Source of the DNA: Bacteroidota bacterium
GTDB lineage: Bacteria > Bacteroidota > Bacteroidia > Bacteroidales > UBA4417
Direction: 5' to 3'
DNA: 57,556 bases
Assembly (NCBI GenBank): GCA_022711175.1
Contig: JAKLFM010000015.1
Coordinates: 1-57,556 of the forward strand
Part shown: positions 44,019 to 51,970 of the stretch, piece by piece
Position numbering within the stretch: position 1 is the first letter of the stretch
Layout: the number at the start of each line of letters is the position of its first letter
The notes under the pieces: generated by a model
Seen by the model: the letters and a program-made list of their open reading frames with translations, nothing else
The model's database searches: none
What the model was told of the DNA's origin: nothing
Made by a program: the position numbers and the translations under genes

Positions 44019-44582
44019 TTATACTTTTAAAATACCCCGAAATCCTCTAGCGGCATAATATGATTCGGCGCCATTATGATACGTGAATACTGTATCATAT
44101 CGGCGGTCGCAGAACAGGGCGCCTCCCAGTTTTCTGATTTTTTCAGGAGTTAGCACCCAACTTGAAGTTTTGGTATCGAAGTCTCCAAAATTCTGCAATT
44201 TCCGGTATTGTTCTTCAGTTAAAACTTCGACTCCCATTCCGGCTGCCATATCAAGCACATTATTCTGAGGTTTGAATTCTTTACGTGATTCAAGTGCCTC
44301 GCGGTCATAGCAAATACTGCGGCGTCCTTTTGGACTTTCAGCTGAACAATCGACAAAAATAAATTCACTGCTTTCGCGATCAAAGCCGGTAACGTCAGGT
44401 TCTCCACCTGTACTTTCCATCTCGCTGAGCGACCATAACTTGTCCGCATTGTTTTCGAGTTTTGCACGCACCTGTTCCCAAGATATTCCGGGATGACGAT
44501 TCATATTTTTGGCGAAACGGGTTTTCAGTATATTGAGCAGTTCTTCGCGGTGTTCGGGGGAGAGTAGTTTTTTGCTATTCAT
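44019..44582 (-). CDS. DUF4256 family protein
   Basis: This 187-residue soluble protein has the DUF4256 pattern: helical start LLNILKTRFAKNMNRHPGISW, middle GGEPDVTGFD and FIFVDCSAESPKGRRSICYD, and end LFCDRRYDTVFTYHNGAESYYAARGFRG. There is no signal peptide, so it is cytoplasmic. The family is widespread but uncharacterised. Conserved His, Asp, Arg and Tyr near the C-terminus hint at an active or binding site. It stands alone with a 587-base gap upstream. Confidence 0.85.
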   Translation of the reverse strand: MNSKKLLSPEHREELLNILKTRFAKNMNRHPGISWEQVRAKLENNADKLWSLSEMESTGGEPDVTGFDRESSEFIFVDCSAESPKGRRSICYDREALESRKEFKPQNNVLDMAAGMGVEVLTEEQYRKLQNFGDFDTKTSSWVLTPEKIRKLGGALFCDRRYDTVFTYHNGAESYYAARGFRGILKV

Positions 44583-45169
44583 TGGTATTGATTATTATTT
44601 TTCAGGTGTGGTTGTTTGAATAATCGCTACCTGAATCGCTACATAATGGGATCTGATGAATTCCTGGTTTATCACCTTTGCAGTTATGTAGCTTGAGAAA
44701 TTAGTTTGCTTTATTTAATTATGAGAAGAATTTGTCATGTTCTTTCCGGATTCCGACTTGCTTTACCTTGGAGATGGCAATAAACACCAGGTTGAAACAG
44801 CCGAAACATCCATGGCTTAAGTTTTCATCAAGTCTGATTCTTTAAGATATAACAAATAATGGTATAATCTGTTCTAGAACTGCTGATATTTCATTGGAGA
44901 TCATGTTCAACCATTATAACACCAGCCTTATATAATGGTCACCGAAATATAAATCGCATCAGAGCAATGTTTGAGCAGTGTACAGAGTGTAGGATGTGCC
45001 TGAAGCAGAGCTGCATTGCGCAGGCAAAAACCGGTGGCATCCATACTTCATGCGGGTCTGGCATGCTGGGTTTAAATAGGAGAGAGGCAGTCGTTTATCG
45101 TGCAACTGATTACAAAAGAAATTTTTGGCATTCAAAGAATCAGCCTGCAAATATTCAGAGAGATGACAA
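44583..45169. other. 587-base gap without a recognisable gene
   Basis: This gap lies between the DUF4256 start and the stop of the tetraheme lipoprotein. The DUF4256-proximal half is A/T-rich and probably holds its promoter, although no clear TAnnTTTG is seen. The distal half (about 44960-45160) is more GC-rich, but its short reading frames show no family pattern, signal peptide or plausible start context. It may be the decayed remnant of a gene. Confidence 0.5.
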
Positions 45170-46420
45170 TCATTTGGCCGGCATACCGCCATCAATCCAT
45201 TTTTTAACCTGGCGGATACTGCATTGCGAAAGCTGACTGCCGTTTTTTGGCATTCGTACATAACCGTTAAGATAAGCGATTGAACCATAGAGTTTTCCCG
45301 ATTGTGCTGCTGCTTTAACTGTCGAATAATCCTGCAGCAATACTCCGCCCCCTGGATTGGAACCGCTATGACAACCAAAGCAGTTGTTCTGAATTACAGG
45401 CCAGATTGTGCCTGAAAAAGTAACTGAGGTTGTATCACATGGCTGATTATCACAATGAAGGTCTTGCGCCCCCTGCATAATCCACTTATAAATCATGGCA
45501 ATCTGGCTGTCGGGCAACGGTGGTGAACCTGGAGGGTAGGGCATGCGGTCATCGGTTTCATTTGTCACAAGAACTTCGTAAATCTTACTACCGCCGGGGT
45601 TGCCCGGTTTTACACCTTCGTTCATGATCGAAGCATAATCCGAAAGTCGTGGTGCTTCGTTGTTTGTGCCGTCGTGGCAACCGCTTTTTGCACATGCCGA
45701 GAGGAATATAGGCAGCAGGTCCTTCTCGAAATAAACGGTGTCGGGATCGCAGGGAATACCTTCAGGCGGATTAACAAAGGTTGTATCCGACATCCATTTC
45801 CTGATCCTGGCTATATCGCAGTCCGACAGTTGCTTTCCATTTTTCGGCATAGGAGAATAGCCCGACGCATGTTCAACCGATCCTATTAACTGTCCGTTGC
45901 CTGCAATCATAACCACCGTTGAATAGTCAGAGAGATTGAGTCCGCCGGCTTGTTTGACACTGCTATGGCATCCTTCGCAGTTGAGCTGCAAAATAGGTCT
46001 TATGTTACCGGCGAAAGATACGTTTAACGAATCGCAGGCTCCTTCAGGGAAAAGAGTATCCTGTGCCCACAACAATATCTTCCGGAGATCACATACGGGC
46101 AATGTGGCACCCTGCGGCATCGCAGTATAGTCAGTATTGTGCAACAGTGATCCTGTTAATCGTCCATTGTTCACTACAGCCCTGAGGTGATCAGGGTTCG
46201 ACAGGTCAATTCCTCCTGACGAATTGCTTCCTGTATGGCAGCCATAACAGTAAGCCTGCAACACCGGGAGTACATCACCCGTATAGGTAATATTCACTGT
46301 ATCGCATTCGCTCACAGGTGGAATTATTTCATCGGGATGGTGCCGGCACGATAAAGTGAAATACAGTGGCCACAGCAAAGCCATTGTAATCAAAAGACTA
46401 TAAATTGCTTTCTTATTCAC
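45170..46420 (-). CDS. Lipoprotein with four tandem cytochrome c-like domains
   Basis: This 416-residue lipoprotein (FTLSC, Cys25) is built of four repeats of about 95 residues. Each begins C-D-x-(x)-V-x-[FY], carries a heme site (CYGCH, CEGCH, CAKSGCH, CFGCH) and ends with a Met-Pro loop (AMPQG, PMPKNG, RMPYPPG, RMPKNG) and a helix such as IRKWM. The Met is the probable second heme ligand. The third site is a CX4CH variant. These are the c-type cytochrome domains seen in Bacteroidota and Planctomycetes surface proteins. It should sit on the outer membrane as an electron carrier or heme-bearing binding protein. It is separated by the esterase gene from the other cytochromes. Confidence 0.85.
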   Translation of the reverse strand: MNKKAIYSLLITMALLWPLYFTLSCRHHPDEIIPPVSECDTVNITYTGDVLPVLQAYCYGCHTGSNSSGGIDLSNPDHLRAVVNNGRLTGSLLHNTDYTAMPQGATLPVCDLRKILLWAQDTLFPEGACDSLNVSFAGNIRPILQLNCEGCHSSVKQAGGLNLSDYSTVVMIAGNGQLIGSVEHASGYSPMPKNGKQLSDCDIARIRKWMSDTTFVNPPEGIPCDPDTVYFEKDLLPIFLSACAKSGCHDGTNNEAPRLSDYASIMNEGVKPGNPGGSKIYEVLVTNETDDRMPYPPGSPPLPDSQIAMIYKWIMQGAQDLHCDNQPCDTTSVTFSGTIWPVIQNNCFGCHSGSNPGGGVLLQDYSTVKAAAQSGKLYGSIAYLNGYVRMPKNGSQLSQCSIRQVKKWIDGGMPAK

Positions 46421-46448
46421 GGATTACCAGGATTTGGGTTCACACTGA

Positions 46449-46456
46449 CAAATATA
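46449..46456 (-). promoter_or_regulatory. Candidate -7 element of the tetraheme lipoprotein gene
   Basis: On the minus strand TATATTTG fits TAnnTTTG and lies 28 bases before the ATG. It overlaps ATATTTGTCA, which resembles half of the proposed Crp/Fnr site of the main cytochrome unit. Confidence 0.5.
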
Positions 46457-46570
46457 AGGATTTATATATGAAATCTGAATACAGATGCAGATATCCCCTG
46501 TGTAAAGTAAATAGTTAAATTGCCGGATACATCTTCCGCCGAACGATCGATTCATCGCTTGTCAGGTAGT

Positions 46571-48007
46571 TTAATTCATTTTATGCCGTTTGAAGAACTT
46601 CCACATCTCTTCATAAGCATTTATATCCATATTGGCGCCATACTCAATACCCGGAATTGAATGCCCTCCGCCATTAATCCGGTAATAAAGTATCTCTGAA
46701 TCACCGCTCGTTCCTGTGTACCTGAACAAGGTAACCGTTGAAATATCGTCGGTTGATAAATCCGGTAATTCGCTGATTTCGGGAGTGTTGCTGCATCCGT
46801 TTATTGTTATCCAAAGGTTAAGTATTTGATTGAGCGAGGGATTGCCGTTCAATGTCACTATCGGATCAGCTGTTCCGTGCATATAGCATAGCGGCATAGG
46901 ATGAGACAATGTGTAACCTGAGTAAATGTTCGATGACATTAGTCCTGCTATGGGGGCAATAGCTGCTATCCTTTCCTGTAAAGGCCTTGCGGCAAAAAAA
47001 GTCATGAAACCGCCGTTCGACATTCCGGCGAGGTAAACTCTTTTCAGATCAATATTGTATGCCGAATGCATGGTATCTATCAGTTTGTTGATGAATGCCG
47101 CATCATCCCATGGGAATAAATAGTGCGCATTCCATTGATAGATACTTTCGCCGTTGTATGTGCCCATGAGCGCCTGCGGCATAAGGAAAATGAAGTTCTC
47201 CCTGTCGGCAATTGTCCTGAAAGTAGATTTCTGCATATCGTTCCAGGCGTTGCCATTTGCCCCGTGCAGCAATATGACGAGCGGCATGCTTCCTGCTTCA
47301 GGATAGGCTTTGGGAATGTACCAGGCATATTCACGCCGCCGGCTGTCAAAATCGCCATATGTATGATACATCTCACTTTTGTCAGGGTGTATTGTCCTGA
47401 ACGTAAAATTCAGTTCGACCTCGTTGCCTGCGGTGTCGTGTGCAATAATTTTTCCGCTGTAATAGGTGAGGACGTTCAGCCCGTTAAACTGAAAACCTGT
47501 GCCGGCAGTATCACTTTTTAACAGATGATTGCCAAGGTAAATGTCGTAGGCCACCGGACCGTGTTCCGGATCTTTCGCCTGGCTCCAAGTGAGAACTACT
47601 GAATGATTCCTGATAACCGAGGAAGTAATCTCAAAATTGCCGGGAGGTAAGTCGGCAGCAGTGGTAAACTCGAATGTGCCTGAGGCTATAAGACGTTTGC
47701 CATTCATAGCATCAATCCTTCCTTTATAAATCGACGACGGCCTCAACCCATCCACAGAATGATTCTTTTCACTGATATTACCAACTACCAGGCTGTCGCC
47801 CAGGTAGATACTGAATGACTGCATTGAATCAGCATAGCCCGAAATTGAATTCCATGATAAATTTGCAGAATATGCATGCTGGATAATGGTGATATTCAGA
47901 GGCAGAATTTGCTCTTCGTTTTCTTCCTTGCAGCAGGGAAAAATAACAGCAACCAATAGAAAAGCAATTAGAATCCTAACTTTCAAAGCAGAGAATTTAT
48001 TGCTCAA
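46571..48007 (-). CDS. Exported FN3-linked PHB-depolymerase-type esterase
   Basis: This 478-residue exported protein has a possible lipidation site Cys25/26 (IFPCC), although the lipobox is unusual. Two fibronectin type III-like domains lie at about 35-118 and 124-207. The alpha/beta-hydrolase domain (about 215-478) is of the poly(3-hydroxybutyrate) depolymerase/CE1 type: oxyanion HGANGNAWN, nucleophile Ser330 in AGMSNGGF, Asp381 in HGTADPIV and His near 453 in GGGHSIPG. Candidate substrates are polyesters, feruloylated or acetylated glycans. It is embedded between cytochrome genes, but a terminator upstream (48078-48110) shows it is a separate transcript. Confidence 0.82.
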   Translation of the reverse strand: MSNKFSALKVRILIAFLLVAVIFPCCKEENEEQILPLNITIIQHAYSANLSWNSISGYADSMQSFSIYLGDSLVVGNISEKNHSVDGLRPSSIYKGRIDAMNGKRLIASGTFEFTTAADLPPGNFEITSSVIRNHSVVLTWSQAKDPEHGPVAYDIYLGNHLLKSDTAGTGFQFNGLNVLTYYSGKIIAHDTAGNEVELNFTFRTIHPDKSEMYHTYGDFDSRRREYAWYIPKAYPEAGSMPLVILLHGANGNAWNDMQKSTFRTIADRENFIFLMPQALMGTYNGESIYQWNAHYLFPWDDAAFINKLIDTMHSAYNIDLKRVYLAGMSNGGFMTFFAARPLQERIAAIAPIAGLMSSNIYSGYTLSHPMPLCYMHGTADPIVTLNGNPSLNQILNLWITINGCSNTPEISELPDLSTDDISTVTLFRYTGTSGDSEILYYRINGGGHSIPGIEYGANMDINAYEEMWKFFKRHKMN

Positions 48008-48077
48008 AAGTAATGAAGGTTCGTTACATGCTCTATGTTTTGCCTGGTTTCAATAAAGTTTTGAATACCAGGGGGTG

Positions 48078-48110
48078 AAAAAAGAAAAAGCCTCCTGGTG
48101 AGGAGGCTTT
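48078..48110 (-). terminator. Rho-independent terminator of the hexaheme lipoprotein gene
   Basis: On the minus strand AAAGCCTCC (48110-48102) and GGAGGCTTT (48095-48087) form a perfect 9-bp stem with a 6-base loop. A T-rich tract opposite the A run at 48078-48089 follows. It lies 18 bases behind the hexaheme stop. Confidence 0.85.
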
Positions 48111-48128
48111 CAATCGCGATATCATTGC

Positions 48129-49193
48129 CTAATTCAATGCTTCGAACGAGTTTGTAAGCAATGCCTTGGTGTATTTATAATTGTGAACGCCATGGCTGGC
48201 TTCATAATAGCACATCTTATAGTTGAGAAGTGCTGCAATTTGCATCTGGCTGAAGTTCTTGCCTGTAACAACTGTGCTGCCGTCTGATTTCAAAAGACCC
48301 TTCTCAATCAGTTTGGCTTTTAGTTGATCCAGCAGCCCTGTAATTTCTGTTTGAACCTCTTCAACCAGTGTATTTGCTTCGCTTGAGGTGTGGCAGGGTG
48401 AGCAGCCGCTTGTAACAAGTCCTTCTTCTTCATTGCTTGCATACCAGGCGTGTCCGCCTGCCAGGGTTCCGATTGGTGTAGCCATATGGCAATGAACGCA
48501 ACCATTGTCAACAAGGGCTGAGTGGCTTGAGTTGGCATATTCAACCGAACCTGGTATTTCAACGCCGCTCGACTTTCCGAGTCCGGCAATTATATTAGCC
48601 TGTGGGCCATAATGCGTGCCGTAACGCGAGCTGGTGAGCTTAACCGAATCGGTGCTTGCAATATTTGGATAAGGACTTACTACCCTGGCCTGGTGGCACG
48701 AAACACAAATATTGCTGGTACCCATGTCAAAAGTAATATGGGTTGAATCCATGCGGGACCTTACAGCAGCAGTTGACCGGAAGTTCCAGTCTTCGGAAGT
48801 GTAGGTCTCATGAATTTTGTGGCAGGTTCGGCAGTTGATCGGCGCAGGGTTTTCATATGCGCCGGCATTGAAAAAACCTGTTTGCAGCGATTCGCGGTAT
48901 CCCTGGCTGCTGTGACAGGGTGAGCAGGTTGTGCGGTTGCCTTCAAATACGGTAACACCTGTAAAATGCTTCGACTGATGATACTGTGCCATGATGGCTG
49001 TGAGGCCGTCGGACATCTCATGACATTCGCCGCAGGTTATAGTAGCATCAACGCCATCTTCACCGTCAACACCATTTGTGCCGTTGGTTCCGTTAGCACC
49101 CGGATCGCCTTTTGGGCCCGCAGGACCTTCCTTGGTACACGAAGCCATGAATACTGCTATTCCCATTGCAAGTAAAAGAATAATCTTTTTCAT
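48129..49193 (-). CDS. Hexaheme c-type cytochrome lipoprotein with collagen-like stalk
   Basis: This 354-residue lipoprotein (FMASC, Cys19) is followed directly by nine uninterrupted Gly-X-Y triplets (residues 23-49, from GPAGPKGDPG to GEDGVD). A cytochrome domain then carries six CxxCH sites: CGECH, CSPCH, CRTCH, CVSCH, CVHCH and CSPCH. No CxxCK site is present, which argues against NrfA nitrite reductase. Extra histidines (about ten, for example QYHQSKHF, DSTHI, SSHSALV) can supply axial ligands. The collagen-like stretch would trimerise or hold the heme domain away from the outer membrane. It is monocistronic: a terminator lies downstream and an A/T-rich region with palindromes upstream. 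Confidence 0.88.
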   Translation of the reverse strand: MKKIILLLAMGIAVFMASCTKEGPAGPKGDPGANGTNGTNGVDGEDGVDATITCGECHEMSDGLTAIMAQYHQSKHFTGVTVFEGNRTTCSPCHSSQGYRESLQTGFFNAGAYENPAPINCRTCHKIHETYTSEDWNFRSTAAVRSRMDSTHITFDMGTSNICVSCHQARVVSPYPNIASTDSVKLTSSRYGTHYGPQANIIAGLGKSSGVEIPGSVEYANSSHSALVDNGCVHCHMATPIGTLAGGHAWYASNEEEGLVTSGCSPCHTSSEANTLVEEVQTEITGLLDQLKAKLIEKGLLKSDGSTVVTGKNFSQMQIAALLNYKMCYYEASHGVHNYKYTKALLTNSFEALN

Positions 49194-49311
49194 ACTGGTC
49201 AGTTTAGTTTGTTAACTGGTTGCTAATTAAGTCTATCTTGTTGGTTATTAGTTAATTGATAATGTGGTCTTGTCATTTTTTTCACCCTTCTAAAATAGAA
49301 AAATAATGATG

Positions 49312-49333
49312 TATTGATATATATAAATCAATA
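49312..49333. promoter_or_regulatory. Near-perfect 22-bp palindrome before the hexaheme gene
   Basis: TATTGAT (49312-49318) and ATCAATA (49327-49333) flank an A/T core. Twenty of 22 positions are self-complementary. It contains TTGAT/ATCAA half-sites as in Fnr boxes, but with an 8-base instead of 4-base centre. It shares the 12-mer ATAAATCAATAT (49323-49334) with the region before the monoheme lipoprotein gene and its regulator (53895-53906). It lies in the 333-base gap between the hexaheme gene and the HAD gene, which holds no other gene. Confidence 0.55.
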
Positions 49334-49385
49334 TGCAGGTGCTGAGATTTGTGTACCGAATAAATGGGATTTTTTCGTAAGATGA

Positions 49386-49399
49386 CTGATATATGTCAA
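49386..49399. promoter_or_regulatory. Candidate Crp/Fnr-type site in the hexaheme/HAD intergenic region
   Basis: CTGATATATGTCAA matches the Fnr consensus TTGAT-N4-ATCAA at 8 of 10 fixed bases. It is identical in 11 of 14 positions to TTGATATTTGTCAT at 53912-53925, next to the Crp/Fnr-type regulator gene. Confidence 0.5.
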
Positions 49400-49526
49400 T
49401 ACATCTATATTTATAAAATATCTATTCACGTAAGGTTATCTCATATTTGAAAAGCGGGCATAATACCACGAGGAGGAAGGTAAAATACAATATTTTTCGA
49501 TATTTGTGGTGTTAAAAAGTAAGCAG

Positions 49527-50225
49527 ATGGCGGATAACGATTTCAGGAATATCAAAGCCATACTTTTCGACCTCGACGGTACGCTGATGGATACTGACGA
49601 TCAGGCTGTAGAAAAGATAGCGGGAATTTTTTCGAGAATGCATGTCACAAATCCGGTGGGAAGAGCCAAGAGACTGGTGATGGCTGCCGAAACGCCTGTC
49701 AACTGGCTTATTATGATGATGGATGTTATCAGGCTCGATAACCTTTTATTGCCCTTATGGCATAAACTGCGGAAACAAAGATCAGAAAGCCTTGCCGGTA
49801 AAACCAGCCTCAAGCATTTCAGGATAATTCCCGGCGTGCCTGAAATGCTGGCCTCAGTAAAGAATACCTACAGGCTCGGTGTTGTAACAACAAGAGGGCA
49901 GGACGAAGCAGAACTATTTATCAATGAGAACGGGTTGCAGGGAGTTTTTGAAGTTGTGGTCACCCGGTCATCCACCCGGAGGCTCAAGCCTCATCCGGAA
50001 CCTATCCTGTTTGCAGCACAGCAGCTTGAACTGCCTGTAAGCAAATGTCTGATGGTTGGAGATACAACCCAGGATATTAAGTCCGCGCGCAGGGCCGGAG
50101 CGCTCTCGGTCGGAGTACTTTGCGGATTTGGAATGCGCAAAGAACTTGAAAGAACTCGGGCCACTGTTGTTTTGAAACATACCGCTTTGCTGTCCGCTTT
50201 GCTGAATCAAGACGCAGACAAGTAA
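49527..50225 (+). CDS. HAD-superfamily hydrolase (phosphoglycolate phosphatase-like)
   Basis: This 232-residue soluble protein has HAD motif I FDLDGTLMDTDD (nucleophile Asp in DLDGT), a helical cap, motif II VVTTRGQ, motif III Lys in RRLKPHPEP and motif IV VGDTTQDIKSARRAG. It is of the Gph/PGMB-like phosphatase type; the substrate is unknown. A GTG at 49506 would be an alternative start, but it overlaps a candidate -7 element (GATATTTG, 49499-49506), so I use the ATG at 49527. It is the only plus-strand gene between the cytochrome genes and converges on the cytochrome b gene. Confidence 0.87.
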   Translation: MADNDFRNIKAILFDLDGTLMDTDDQAVEKIAGIFSRMHVTNPVGRAKRLVMAAETPVNWLIMMMDVIRLDNLLLPLWHKLRKQRSESLAGKTSLKHFRIIPGVPEMLASVKNTYRLGVVTTRGQDEAELFINENGLQGVFEVVVTRSSTRRLKPHPEPILFAAQQLELPVSKCLMVGDTTQDIKSARRAGALSVGVLCGFGMRKELERTRATVVLKHTALLSALLNQDADK

Positions 50226-50234
50226 TCGGCATAC

Positions 50235-50258
50235 AAAAAAAACCGCCCATTCGGGCGG
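50235..50258 (-). terminator. Terminator of the cytochrome unit
   Basis: CCGCCC (50243-50248) and GGGCGG (50253-50258) form a 6-bp GC stem with an ATTC loop. On the minus strand it is followed by eight T residues (opposite 50235-50242). It ends transcription after the cytochrome b gene. It may also act weakly for the plus-strand HAD gene, whose stop is 17 bases before the stem. Confidence 0.85.
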
Positions 50259-50288
50259 ATTTATGTCACTTAGCCATATTATCAGGCT

Positions 50289-50894
50289 CTAATGCGTTTC
50301 ATGGAAACCATTTACCATACTCTTGAAGTTACTGGTAAAGGTCGCTCCGATGGTGCAGAAGTATATGTGTATCAACATGAATACCGATAAGAGGAATCCC
50401 ATGATAATATGGATTGCATCATTGATCCTGAAACCTGTGATTCCCAAAAGCTTATTGAAAAGCACTTCGGGAAACAGTAATGCCCAGCCTGTGATGATAA
50501 TCAATGGAACCATAGCATACATGGCAACAATGTAAGTAAACTGCTGCAGCGGATTGAATTTGCGCTCTTTGGTGACCGGGAATGGCGGTTTTTCATGTTT
50601 GAAAATACCAATTGTATAATACCTGAATTGCTTGGCAAGCCGGCTGAACAATCCTTTCCAGGTGGTTTTGTAATATTTTCCGTTAGGACTTACTTTGTTG
50701 CCAATAAAATAGAAAAGATAATTGACAGTAAGCAATATGCCGAAAATATTATGCAGGCTAACGGCAATATCAAATCTGATAAAGGCAGCATATTGCATGC
50801 TGAGCCCAGTAGCAATGAGGATGAGGAAAAACAGGGCGTTGGCTAAGTGCCAAAACCTGATCCATATGGGGTAAAGGTATATTCTGTCAGACAT
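50289..50894 (-). CDS. Di-heme b-type cytochrome, membrane subunit
   Basis: This 201-residue protein has four membrane helices. Histidines H16 (RFWHLANAL), H48 (SLHNIFG), H162 (AIHIIMG) and H176 (LIHIYF) are placed to hold two b hemes, as in the Ni/Fe-hydrogenase/thiosulfate reductase cytochrome b group. Such proteins exchange electrons with the quinone pool. Its ATG overlaps the stop of the heptaheme gene by 8 bases (ATGTCTGA), indicating translational coupling. The two proteins probably form one quinol-oxidising (or quinone-reducing) membrane complex. Confidence 0.88.
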   Translation of the reverse strand: MSDRIYLYPIWIRFWHLANALFFLILIATGLSMQYAAFIRFDIAVSLHNIFGILLTVNYLFYFIGNKVSPNGKYYKTTWKGLFSRLAKQFRYYTIGIFKHEKPPFPVTKERKFNPLQQFTYIVAMYAMVPLIIITGWALLFPEVLFNKLLGITGFRINDAIHIIMGFLLSVFMLIHIYFCTIGATFTSNFKSMVNGFHETH

Positions 50895-51873
50895 TTTTCT
50901 TTCTTTTTAAAATCCTTAACGATGTATGAATAACAATTCCAAGCAAGGTTCCGCCGAATATCACCAGGCTCAGTATGTTGAGGTAATAATTGCGATTGGC
51001 ACCAATCACATACGAACTTTCAAGAATGCCGCTGTTTATGAAACCTGCTTTATTGCGTTGCTGCTGAATCTCATGTTTGTATAATGTTGCCATTAACCTT
51101 GAATTTGACGAATGACACTCAACGCAGTTTTTAACCGCTTTATCTTTGGTTTGGATATTGTGGGCTACTAATGTGCTGTCGCTAATCGCCGAATGACATT
51201 CAATACATCGCACACTTCTGAAGTGCGAAGCCTGATTTGGCAACCATTCATGCTTTTCCAGAATATTGGGATTATCCTTATTGGTAAGTAATTGGTATTG
51301 ATCTTTGTTGGCGTGGCATGCAAGACAGATGCTGTTTGAGTATTCGATTGTCTTGTGAATGTCCTTTTCGTTGCGGGCCATATTTACATAGCTGTGCGGA
51401 TTATGACACATCCAGCATGTGAATTCCTTGCTGTGTTTGGTCGAGTGAACACTGGCTTCGAAATCGGTGGTAATCTGTTCGAAATTAAATTTGGCATACA
51501 TCGGGTCATCGGCATGACAATCGTTGCATGTATAGGCAGTTTCCATCCTCAGCCTTCCGGGGTGTGGAAAAGTATCGTAATCCTCTGAATGGCAGTCAAT
51601 GCATTTAAAATTGCCATGAATAGAGGAGTAGAAGACATTGCGATTGATCGTGCATTCCTGGTACATCCTTTTCACCACGGTGTCGCCGCTCTCGGTATTC
51701 AGATACGTGTACCTGTTCTGACCGTGGCAGCGCAGGCAACCTTCGTTTTCAACTGCGTTTTTTGGTTGGGCTTTGTTTGCAGTCCCTTCGCTGCCTGGTG
51801 AGCCTAAAGTGATTATCGCCGCAAATGCCAACACCAATGCGATGGGTAAAGTGATTGTGTAATTCAAACGCAT
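50887..51873 (-). CDS. Heptaheme c-type cytochrome with C-terminal membrane anchor
   Basis: This 328-residue protein has an N-terminal export helix (LNYTITLPIALVLAFAAIITL). Seven CxxCH sites are CLRCH, CIDCH, CNDCH, CWMCH, CLACH, CIECH and CVECH. A C-terminal membrane helix NYYLNILSLVIFGGTLLGIV is followed by the positively charged tail RILKRKKNV. The heme domain is therefore periplasmic and anchored to the inner membrane, next to the cytochrome b encoded by the overlapping gene. CxxCH spacing resembles multiheme cytochromes of the NrfB/cytochrome c3-like type. It could pass electrons between the b hemes and the soluble cytochrome c encoded upstream. Confidence 0.88.
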   Translation of the reverse strand: MRLNYTITLPIALVLAFAAIITLGSPGSEGTANKAQPKNAVENEGCLRCHGQNRYTYLNTESGDTVVKRMYQECTINRNVFYSSIHGNFKCIDCHSEDYDTFPHPGRLRMETAYTCNDCHADDPMYAKFNFEQITTDFEASVHSTKHSKEFTCWMCHNPHSYVNMARNEKDIHKTIEYSNSICLACHANKDQYQLLTNKDNPNILEKHEWLPNQASHFRSVRCIECHSAISDSTLVAHNIQTKDKAVKNCVECHSSNSRLMATLYKHEIQQQRNKAGFINSGILESSYVIGANRNYYLNILSLVIFGGTLLGIVIHTSLRILKRKKNV

Positions 51874-51917
51874 ATTTTAATTTAGATTAATGATGAATTA
51901 CCTTTATCTAAAAATGA

Positions 51918-51952
51918 AATTGGGTGTTTATCAAAAAAGTAAACACCCAATT
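51918..51952 (-). terminator. Perfect 13-bp stem-loop inside the cytochrome unit
   Basis: AATTGGGTGTTTA (51918-51930) and TAAACACCCAATT (51940-51952) pair fully around a 9-base loop. On the minus strand T-rich sequence (TTTCATTTTTAG) follows. It lies between the soluble cytochrome c and heptaheme genes, with no promoter of TAnnTTTG type behind it. It may act as a partial terminator that makes the upstream genes more abundant. Confidence 0.7.
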
Positions 51953-51970
51953 CCCAACGACTTTGCAATT

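Noticed and set aside
44967..45236. Small plus-strand gene with CxxC motifs
   Set aside because: It overlaps the C-terminal end of the cytochrome lipoprotein on the other strand, lacks a promoter, signal or family match, and its cysteines are scattered without a zinc or heme pattern.
48129..49193. NrfA nitrite reductase
   Set aside because: There are six CxxCH sites but no CxxCK active-site heme motif, and the protein is a lipoprotein with a collagen-like stalk.
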